From positions 9,801,001 through 9,865,000 of the forward strand of contig OZ005612.1 in the NCBI GenBank assembly GCA_963930655.1: DNA of 64,000 nucleotides, written 5' to 3'. The translations under genes and the position numbers were made by a program. This document shows positions 55,808 through 64,000 of this stretch, piece after piece (within the stretch, counting starts at the first letter, position 1; the number at the start of each line of letters is the position of its first letter). The notes under the pieces are model-generated. The model ran no database searches, was not told the origin of the DNA, and saw only the letters and a list, made by a program, of their open reading frames with translations. Origin of the DNA: Myrica gale. Lineage: Eukaryota > Streptophyta > Magnoliopsida > Fagales > Myricaceae.

Positions 55808-57798
55808 TAGCTTGAGATATACTTCTGTACCCCGTATTACAAGTTCCATTGCCACCCTTGCAAACTGTTGTTTTTGTATTCAAAACAGGTGATCTTTGTA
55901 CATAAGCCACACGTTTGATTTCTCAAGAGAGAGGTATGTAACTAAATGCAACAAAAACATTATAAGCCTCAAGATCGACATAGGTCTTGCTTCCATTTGT
56001 AAGGGAAAATATTGCCTCTCAAACATGAATACGTAAGATTTTCTGAAGTCTTTCTCCTCGGAGTAGTTCAGATCATATCTCTGCACATGCATATAGTTGT
56101 AATGTGGATGGGGTCCTATTTTTGGAACCATCTCAATAACTGTGATTGGCCAAGGTCATTTGATTTGTTTGTCTGCAGATGAGAGTCGTATCATGGAGGA
56201 AAAATTGGAAACTATGATTTGAAAAACAAAAAAAAATCCCCAGAAATGTTGAATGATGAATGCTTGTATTGTTAGTCCCTCTCTCGGCCGTAGCTTCCAT
56301 TATTTCCATGGCAATTCAATCGGAGTCAAACCATGCATTAGATGATTAATTGATCAGATTAAGGAGGTGTCCAAACTCGGTTTATGAAAAATGCGGTTTG
56401 TTTAAGCTTCGTTTTGTTTTTCTATATTAGCCAATTGCTCGAACTCTGAACCGTTCTGATATTTGACTACATCCTTTTTTTGAATTTATTATTCAAACGA
56501 ACAAAAAAAAATCCATCTTGAATTGACAGTGGAAGTGGCGGGTCTCCTCTTGCAAGTGTCTGACATGACATCGTTTGCTAAAGAATTGAGAAGGATCTGC
56601 CTATTAATTTTTTCCCTTTGTCACGACCACTACTTTGATATATACTATATAAAATCATCGCCTGTTTTAAAACCCTAAGTTGTTAAGATGTAAATGAAAT
56701 CATGAGATTTCTGAGTGATGGAGAAAAACACTTGTAACTAAATGCGAGGTTAGAAGAACTTTGGCGAGGATAGACCTGGTTGAAAGGACATTGTGAGCAT
56801 TGAGCTTTGAGAAAAATACTTGGGTTGTGAATGTTTGACTCGAAAAAATACATGTAAAAGTTCTCTAACACCAGGAAGTTAGAATATACACTATTTTAAA
56901 AGTTATAGAAAAAATTAAAGGAAAAATCCTTCGGAGTTAACGTAGACTTAGATGTAACTGAACCACCTAAAATCTCAGCCGCGTATCCTGCGTATCCTGC
57001 CATATCGAGATTTTCTAAGTAAATCTATAAACAGTAGTAGTAATTTGTTTTAATTCAAAGGAGAATAAACTTAAAAATTTCGCCATTTGTTTTTGGTAAA
57101 CGAATCCAACATGAGTGGACCACGCTACAATTGTGGATTCATTGGATACCCTGCTCATTCGATTCAATACATAAAAGAAAGGATCTTACGAAAAAAAAAA
57201 CCCCATTATACCTATCTATCTACATCCACTTTCATTACTTTCAACAGGAAAATAGATGCCCGACTCTTTGGCATGCTGCCATTAGACCGTCCATGAGAGT
57301 ACTCCACTTATCGGACTAGCAAAAAGAGCGTCGAATTGGCATTTGTGTCGCAATATTGTCGTCACCATGTTTAACAACAGACAACGCATGTCGTGCAGGT
57401 CTATTCAGTTGGCGAAAGCTCCATCATATAATACCAAATCTTCCACGGCCACCACCACCACCACCCACAGATATGCAGCCTTCTCTCCCACATCAAATGT
57501 ACTTAATCTTCTTCTTCTGGGCCTTGCCCTGAAGTTTCTCCAGAAACTTCCTTTACTGGAAACAAGCTGTACTTGATCATCTCCTAAAAGTGGTGGCAGT
57601 GGTTCGGTGGATGCATATTGGACGCTCATATTGGTCTTATTCTAAGGCTAATCCAGGGCATGCCTGACTTCTAGTGCCGCGAATCTGATCACGAGAAAAG
57701 ATACACATCAATCTCTCTGATCTCAATGTCTAACTCAGATATGTTAAACCACAATGGATTCACATATGTTAAACTACAGTGGTAGTGTGCACAAATAT
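55808..57798. other. 3' flank and intergenic DNA
   Basis: 3' UTR of the receptor kinase, then AT-rich DNA. A small + frame at 57367-57576 (starting MFNNRQRMSCRSIQLAKAPS, ending LLLLGLALKFLQKLPL) has a hydrophobic C-terminus, but I do not recognise it and it has no supporting context. Confidence 0.4.
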
Positions 57799-59034
57799 TG
57801 TAAGAGATCGCGCAGCGGGAAGATTACGGATCGTTGAAAACTAGCAACCCAAGCGTTCTGTCTCCTTCAGATCCACACACTGAGTTATTGAGAGAGAGAA
57901 TCATAGAGAGAAAGTTTTCTCGTAAATCATCTTCTTCTGTTGTCAAATGAAGTTCTGAGTTATTTATAATGGCTTCCTCAAAACTTCTCATGCTTATGCG
58001 TGAGATCTTTAGGGATCTCAAATCTCGGCCGTAGGATCATCATAGAAAACTCTTTTTCATTCAACTCCCTTATATTCTGTATTCCAAATTTATGGGCTTC
58101 CACAAATTGTGATCATGTCCATTTACATATCACAATTGACCCGAGATAGTGAGACTATTTTTTCTGAAATCCCTTTTGTTAACAATTATTTGTTTATTTA
58201 TCCTTTCACCATACTATTCCACATGAGCTAATAAGACAAGAATAATATCACCGATTAAGTCCCTAACTCATATAATTCTTAATTCGCAATCTGTAACTCG
58301 TTGGACTCTCAAATTGTTTCTAAAACAATTTCACAACTAAATATATAATATATATTAATTTCAAAAAACATTTTCCCAAAAGTCCACTGGCAAGTGATAT
58401 TTTCGAGTCCAACTCTATACAGATATACTGTCTCACAAAAAGACTGTTGGATTCCTTGTTGAGCATTTACACAAGCTCATTTATCATATACAGACCCAAT
58501 GTTGTTTGGAATATTTGACCTTAAAAGATCATCACCAAATGACTCGGTCAAAGTACAAGTACACAGCAAACAAACCTGCATAAATCTCTCAGGTCTAAGG
58601 ATACAATAAACTAATTGTGCTGAATACCTTCTCTACATCAGTGATCACTTCCAGAAGGTATTCATATGTGATCTCGTTTAGTGCATGCACTCTTACAGTG
58701 CATCCACTCGTCTGCTAAGGTTACTACCTCAATGACGGAGTCCATTATCCTATTTTAATAGAGACACAACTAGTGTAGACCTATTTGTACATAAATATGT
58801 ACCTCGGTCTAGAACAACGATCAAGTGAACAAGGAACCGAAAAGTCATACTCGTTGCCTTTTGATTCATTAATCATTGGCATGACTTTTCTACAATTTCA
58901 CTTACCAATATATAACTGTGTAACATCTCATGTTACAACATTATATCAAATAAGTAATAAATACATGTGAAGATAAAAGAAATAATTATCTCATAATTAT
59001 TCTAATAACTGGTTTTGAGGTCATATTTACAACA
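57799..59034 (-). mobile_element. Solo LTR of the copia family, 1,236 bp
   Basis: Starts TGTAAGAG and ends TTACAACA on the + strand, with perfect 5-bp TSD AATAT at 57794-57798 and 59035-59039. Same family as the copia 1 LTRs (for example AATTTATGGGCTTC, TTGTGATCATG), in minus orientation with a TATAAATAA near 57962 (minus strand). No internal region: product of LTR-LTR recombination. Confidence 0.95.
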
Positions 59035-59040
59035 AATATG

Positions 59041-59138
59041 TATATATATATATAGCATTCGGTTGCTTGGATAACAAAGATCAGGATTGATTATATATAT
59101 ATGTATTCGGCTGCTCGGATAACAAAGATCAGGATTCT
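59041..59138. repeat. ~51-bp tandem duplication
   Basis: TATATATATATAGCATTCGG ... GATCAGGATT is repeated with a few changes (GTATTCGGCTGCTCGG). Two copies. Confidence 0.8.
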
Positions 59139-60808
59139 ATAAGGTAGAGATTATCTTCCATGATCAACACCCAGAACACCAGGTCTTTACTCTTTCTGCA
59201 GACCACTAGCATCCTTTATATCCAACCTCTCTTGGTAAAAACAAAAAATTAAGGTTAGAATAAGACCACTCAAGATTAGTGCTAACATAGATAAGTGTAT
59301 TTATTCTGAAAGAGAGATAGTGTTACTAGAAAATATAGATGTGTCTATAGGATCAGATCAACTCAATCTACAGAAATTTCTGCAGAATAGTTCATTACAC
59401 TAAATCGCTATATAAAATTCCATAACATGAATGTGTGGTCCACGAAAAGCAATATATTCATATTAAAAACAAAAGAAGCTTAATGCTCTCGATGCTCTGT
59501 GGAAGTGCGAATCCAGCTATATTCAAATAGGAAAGATCACACTTATGGGCTATATGGAATGGTCCAAATCTCAAGCACATATATATATCTCCCACTTCTT
59601 CAACTAATACTGTCTACGTTTGACTTTCTATTCTAAGACAAAAAAAAATATTAACATATGGAATACAGGGCATTGGATTCCACGTCATCTTCTATCTTTC
59701 CCACGGCGTGTAGCTAGTGGACAACTCCCAGAAATGAACACTGTACGTCTGATAGATTATTAGTGTCCAAATAAACACTTGTGGTTCAATCCGGTTCCAA
59801 GTGGTTCCACTCATCATCTGAGAGAGACCAACTGAAAATATCTCTATTTTGTTCCCTTATTACGTACCCAGTCAGGATTCAGGCAACGAGGTAGGGCATT
59901 CGTTTCTATTTTGCAGCCCCACTACAAAACACCTTATCGCAGGTTAAAAGCGTACACCAACAGATTACCAAAATCATGAGCATATCATGTTGAACTTCTT
60001 GTCTTCATATGCAATAGGGACACATGTAAATTTAATGACGTTGTTTGTTTTGTCTGGCAGGGAAAGAGGTGGTAGTCAATTAATTGCAGCTCTCAAATCA
60101 TCCAATTCCTAGAAGCTTATTTCGAAAGTGTCTGCTGCAAGGTAGGAGTTTTTCCTTCTTTTCGTTTTGAGAAAATTGTAATTTATCCGATAAAAGAGTT
60201 GATTTATGGATAATACTTGGAATAAATGTACTTCGATCTTCGCATATTTTTTCATGCAAAAAATACAAACAAACCCCGACCACCAGGATATGAACCTTCC
60301 GATGGTTAAGTCAATCTCTTCTCTCTCTTTTCCAATATCTCAATTGTTGAATTTTGATTATTGCCTTACCCTTCTTGTTCCTTGTCCTTTGCTTTTATAG
60401 CCTATTTTCCCCTTTCACTCGTTCCTCTTTTCTGGGGCTTGATCCCTCGTTACTTCGTGTCGTGTGCGGTTTCCCTTCAACACGTCTTCTTGTTCATGGG
60501 ATGTTTGCCTTACGTGAGGAATTCGAGATCGTGGGATGTATGCATTCGTGAGATACTTCATGGCGGACATACTTCAGGGGTTGAAGATCCAATTCTTCTA
60601 GGCTCAGGCTAATATGGGCCTTTTGTTGTTGGGTTGCACATGATTAACTGATCCGACCCAACTTGTTGGGCCGATCAATTCAGTTTCGGTATCATCAGGT
60701 TTTTCTCATTCTCGAGTGGAGATGATTTTGTAGGATCAGATCGAGAATATTTTCTTTAGAGATTTGGTACATACATATGTATATAGATATATATTTGGAA
60801 CCCTAAGT
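59139..60808. other. Intergenic DNA without a recognised gene
   Basis: AT-rich with a moderately GC-rich patch at 60360-60680. Open frames are short and show no domain. A microsatellite-like TATATAGATATATAT precedes the plastid insert. Confidence 0.45.
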
Positions 60809-61196
60809 AGACTGCCGGTGATAAGTCGGAGGAAGATGAGGATGACGTCAAGTCATCATGCCCCTTATGCCATGGGCGACGCACATGCTACAATGGCTGG
60901 GACAAAGGTCGAGATCCCGCGAGGGTGAGCAAACCCCAGAAACCCATCCTCAGTTCAAATTGCAGGCAACAACTCGCCTGCATGAATTCAGAATCGCTAG
61001 TAATTGCCGATCAGCCTTACAGCGACGAATTCATTCGCGGGCCTTGTACACACCGCCCATCACACTATGGGAGTTGTCTATGCCAGAAGTTGTTACCTTA
61101 ACCACGAGGAGGGGGATGCCGAAGGCAAGGCTAGTGACTGGAATGAAGTCGTAACAAGGTAGCCATACTGGAAGGTGCGGCTAGATCACCTCCTTT
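60809..61196 (+). pseudogene. rrn16: Plastid 16S rRNA 3' fragment
   Basis: Contains ACTGCCGGTGATAAG, GGATGACGTCAAGTCATCAT, TACACACCGCCCATCAC, AAGTCGTAACAAGGTAGCC and the terminal GATCACCTCCTTT with the anti-Shine-Dalgarno CCTCC. About the last 390 nt of the gene. Base changes in conserved positions show it is not functional. Confidence 0.95.
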
Positions 61197-61487
61197 TCAG
61201 GGAGAGCTAACACTTGTCAGGTATTTTTGTTTGACACTGCTTCACACCAAGAAAGAAGCGAGCTAAGTCTGGGTTAAACTTGGAGATGTAAGTCTTCTTT
61301 CGATTCTCGATGGTGAAGTTAGACTAAGCTCATGAACTTATTTTCCTAGGTTAGAACAAGTTGATAGGATTCCCTTTTTTTGCTCCCATGTCACCCATGT
61401 GGGTGACATGGGGACTTAAAAAAGGAAAGAGGGATGAGGTTTCTCTTGCTTTTGGCATAGCGGGCTCTGGAGGGGGGCCCGCACGAT

Positions 61488-62815
61488 GGGCTATTAGCTT
61501 AGTGGTAGAGCGTGTAATTCTTAGGATTAAGGCAACCCAAGAGGAGAGATGAATTGAGTTTTCAAACTTTTTCGCTTTTAACCCCCAAAATCATGTTTGA
61601 AAAGTAAAGACTAGATTAACAAAAGAATATTGATGCAACAAGTAAATAAGTGCTAAATGTAAAGAGTAGAGTTGCAGAAGCAAACACGAGATTTTTAGGT
61701 GGTTCGGCAAACCCGCCTACATCCACCCTTCAAGCTCATTTGCCGAGCCTTGAGGTTTTTCCACTATCTTCCAAATAATGTACACTCTAGCTTCCGGGTG
61801 CTAGAGAACTTTACAAGTACTTTCCTTGGCTCAACACGCATAACCTAAGTGATTTTCGGGCTCACCAGTCACAACCTAACCAAGCTTGAGATATACTTTC
61901 TCTAAGCTTCTTCTTTAGTGAACAATCTCACTAAAGGAATCACCTCTTTTGGATAAGAAGATACAAGAATAAACTCTCTCAAAGAGTGGATATGAAAATG
62001 AAAAACTCTATCTCTTTGCTTCATAAAATGACAAGGATAAGAAAGTGTAATTTTTGTGAATGATATGAGAAATATGGAATAAGAAGGTTTAAGATATTTC
62101 TCAAGTTATAGAAATGATATATGACCGTTCTCTATTTTGAGAGACAATATGAAGGTATTTATATAGGCCACATTAGAAAACTAGTCATTTTTAGCCGTTG
62201 GGGGTCAATCCGACAATATTACCGTTGTACCGGTCGACTGCTTCATGTACTAGTCGACCGCTTCAAACCCAACGGTCATAAAAATTGAATGCTGTCAAAT
62301 TTTGTCCTACGCGCCCCATCATCTGCTTCATATAGCAGATGATCCGCTTCATATAGCGGTCGACCACTATAGATCATATCATAGACCGCTACAACTAAAA
62401 AGCTCGTTTTTGACATTTTCGCAATTCCAATTTTAAAAACCAATTCCCAAAAGTATACTCAATGTTTGAGAGTTTATATAGGGATGATTTGAAAACAATT
62501 AAGACGCATTTTGGTGTCAAACTTGTTATAAGGAGATTATGTACGGTTTGAAAAATATGCAAGTGTTTGATTCAAATTCTTGTCAAAAGTGAAACTTAGA
62601 GTACAAGGTTGTACCCTATGGTCTTGAATCTTCACTTTTGAGCTCCTTGCATCTTCTTGATCTTCAATCTTCTAGTCTTTGGCTCTTTGATGAAAATGTC
62701 TTTGTCTTTAAAGATGTGCATTTTGTATACTTAATCCATTTATTGAAATCATCAAAATATCGATTGTGAACAAAAGCCAACAGAGGGCCTCCTGATAATT
62801 ATGTTGTTGTGCCTG
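61488..62815 (+). pseudogene. trnI-GAU: Plastid trnI-GAU 5' exon, interrupted by a solo LTR
   Basis: GGGCTATTAGCTTAGTGGTAGAGCG (split at 61512) is the acceptor and D-arm of plastid tRNA-Ile. The exon continues at 62788 with CCTCCTGATAA (the GAT is the anticodon) and then the start of its group II intron (TTATGTTGTTGTGCCTGAGC). The second exon is not present. Confidence 0.88.
61513..62782 (-). mobile_element. Solo LTR inserted in the plastid-derived DNA, 1,270 bp
   Basis: The + strand starts TGTAATTC and ends AGCCAACA. The flanks GAGCG and GAGGG form an imperfect 5-bp TSD, and removing the LTR restores the trnI exon. Same family as 47196-48053, with TATATAA (minus strand, near 62158) and GGTCGACC-like motifs near 62230-62365. 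Confidence 0.88.
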
Positions 62816-62963
62816 AGCTGTGAGGGCTCTCAGCCACATGGATAGTTTCAAGTGCTCATCAGCACCTCACATTCCTCCGGCTTATTACCGGTAGTTTGCT
62901 CGAGGTTCCAAATATATATATATCCAAGCTAGGATTTATAAACTCAATTTAATTATTGAATGG

Positions 62964-63442
62964 TCATACATTAGTCCAGGGAGGAATCGTCCATTCGATT
63001 TCTTCTCTGCCAAAACCTAAGCACAAATCACAATAAATAAATTCTTTATTCGTATAACATACGTAGCAGAAATGATTCCTGTAGAGGGTCCCCAATTCTT
63101 CAAATGATGCAGGACAATCTTCTTCTTCAGGGATGTAGCAAGTCTTATCCTTTGGACATTCCATTATTTCTCCAGATCTGTATCGATGCACTTTGATTTT
63201 TTTTTTTACCTTCTGGCTACGACCTAGTCTACAATTGCAAAACACATCTAGTCAGCTGTTTCTTTAATTCGATCACTAGAGTTAGGCCAACGTTGGAGTT
63301 CTTTAAGTTCTTCCTCCATAGTTTCCATCCAGCACATCTTTGCGCTTCCTCTGACGAAGAGTTCATGTCGATTTTGGCATTCATAGCAGCGGTAGCGGTT
63401 GCTTAGAGCTAACCATGTTTCTGTTAGTGGATATGGAGGCTA
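62964..63442 (-). CDS. Exon-like blocks of an unrecognised Cys-rich protein
   Basis: Minus strand. Block A (about 63442-63255) follows an AG acceptor and reads LTETWLALSNRYRCYECQNR, then FVRGSAKMCWMETMEEELKE and QRWPNSSDRIKE. Block B (about 63230-62964) reads KVHRYRSGEIMECPKDKTCY, then an acidic PEEEDCPASFEELG segment and NHFCYVCYTNKEFIYCDLCL, ending in TAA at 62964. Several CxxC pairs (CYEC, CYVC, CDLC) suggest zinc binding. A TAG follows block A in frame, so an intron must lie between the blocks or the gene is broken. I do not recognise the family; the upstream exons may lie beyond 63450. Confidence 0.4.
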
Positions 63443-64000
63443 TACGTCTTCGGTCTTCAGTCTTCGATATATTGCAGGTGCATGGGTTGCTTTGTTGAAT
63501 CTTTTCGATACTTGCAAAGTTTTCACCATTATTTCACATCTTCGTGTATCACCCAACTTATCTCTTCGGCCCATATTACATCAGGTAGGGATTGGTTAGG
63601 GTTTCGTCTGTGGAGCTGCATTTTTGCCTTTTGTTTTGGTTGCCCCATTTTCTGAGAGAGTCGTCCGTTTATTGACCGATATGACAATTTCTTTTTTGAA
63701 AGATATTTGGAAATCGAGGGAGATCATGTGTACTTGTAGCACATAATTTCTCCTTTTCTTGAGCGGCACATTCCATCTAATTCGACAACCTTTAACCCTT
63801 GACATTTCTGATTCATCTTAGGTGTGGGAGACGCGTGGCTTGTTAATTTTGTTTTGGCAGTTACCAAACCTCACCTCTGCCTTTGCTATCAGCGATGCAC
63901 TGCTCTTGTCTTGTCGGCTTATTTTTTACGGTTACCCTGTTAGTTGGGTTTTAACCAAATGACTTGGCTTTGAATGATATATTTCATTCTGAACTAGATA
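63443..64000. other. Right edge, no recognised gene
   Basis: Possible intron or upstream region of the Cys-rich gene. Open frames here are short and lack known motifs. Confidence 0.35.

Larger units (their letters stand above)
60809..62865 (+). other. Nuclear copy of plastid DNA (rrn16-trnI), split by a solo LTR
   Basis: 60809-61512 and 62788-62865 together follow the plastid order: 3' end of 16S rRNA, the rrn16-trnI spacer, trnI-GAU 5' exon and intron start. Many differences from the conserved plastid/bacterial 16S sequence are C-to-T or G-to-A (for example ACATGCTACA, CCGCCCATCAC), as expected after nuclear methylation and deamination. A real plastid genome would not contain the LTR. Confidence 0.92.

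Noticed and set aside
60858..61154. 98-aa ORF over the plastid insert
   Set aside because: Lies within the rRNA fragment; rRNA identity explains the sequence.
1..64000. CRISPR arrays, bacterial operons or phage genes
   Set aside because: All evidence is for plant nuclear DNA; tandem repeats found lack repeat-spacer structure, and the only prokaryotic-type sequence is the plastid rRNA insert.

Overview
This is nuclear DNA from a flowering plant, most likely a eudicot. The evidence is AT-rich intergenic sequence, intron-containing genes with GT/AG borders, plant retrotransposons (Ty3/gypsy, Ty1/copia, L1-type LINE), CACTA, hAT and Mutator-like DNA transposons, a decayed plastid DNA insert, and fragments of plant-specific gene families (SAUR, 3-ketoacyl-CoA synthase, PSKR-type receptor kinase). 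The species cannot be told from the sequence alone. All calls were made by eye, and boundaries are exact only where target-site duplications (TSDs) are quoted.

Layout. 1-1.1 kb: decayed PB1-like/MULE-type coding remnants. 1.1-8.7 kb: a Ty3/gypsy element with both ~1.1 kb LTRs, gag-pol broken by two in-frame stops. 8.7-13 kb: GRF-zinc-finger and other coding remnants in AT-rich DNA. 13-16.2 kb: an LTR fragment, a 756-bp hAT-like element and a 1.15-kb foldback MULE. 16.3-18 kb: an L1-type LINE with ORF1 and only the start of ORF2. 19.1-24.7 kb: a six-exon YIP1-family membrane protein gene with an in-frame TGA at codon 56 and a LINE derivative in intron 4. 25-44.2 kb: a nest of copia elements and DNA transposons. 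44.2-52 kb: intergenic DNA with a MULE MITE, LTR fragments and a minisatellite. 52.8-55.8 kb: an intronless PSKR1-like LRR receptor kinase with a one-base frameshift. 57.8-59.0 kb: a perfect solo copia LTR. 60.8-62.9 kb: plastid rrn16-trnI DNA split by a solo LTR. 63-63.4 kb: exon-like blocks of an unrecognised Cys-rich protein.

The most remarkable part is 27.2-43.6 kb. A minus-strand copia element has a 5' LTR that was hit twice. One hit is a MULE MITE (9-bp TSD TTTTGTATT), itself split by a 6,956-bp CACTA element (TSD TGT). The CACTA carries exon/intron pieces of TAP46 and of a GT31 hydroxyproline galactosyltransferase, plus two further Mutator-type insertions; one of these is a Pack-MULE (TSD TAAATCAGG) with 3-ketoacyl-CoA synthase and SAUR fragments. 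The other hit is a hAT element (TSD ACCTCAAT) carrying METTL5 exons. Three superfamilies of DNA transposon in one locus have therefore captured five host genes. Removing the inserts leaves an LTR of about 1,234 bp, against 1,236 bp for the related solo LTR at 57.8 kb, which supports the parsing.

The two host genes that look like real loci (YIP1 and PSKR1-like) each carry one inactivating change in an otherwise well-preserved frame, so each is either a recent pseudogene or allele, or an assembly error.
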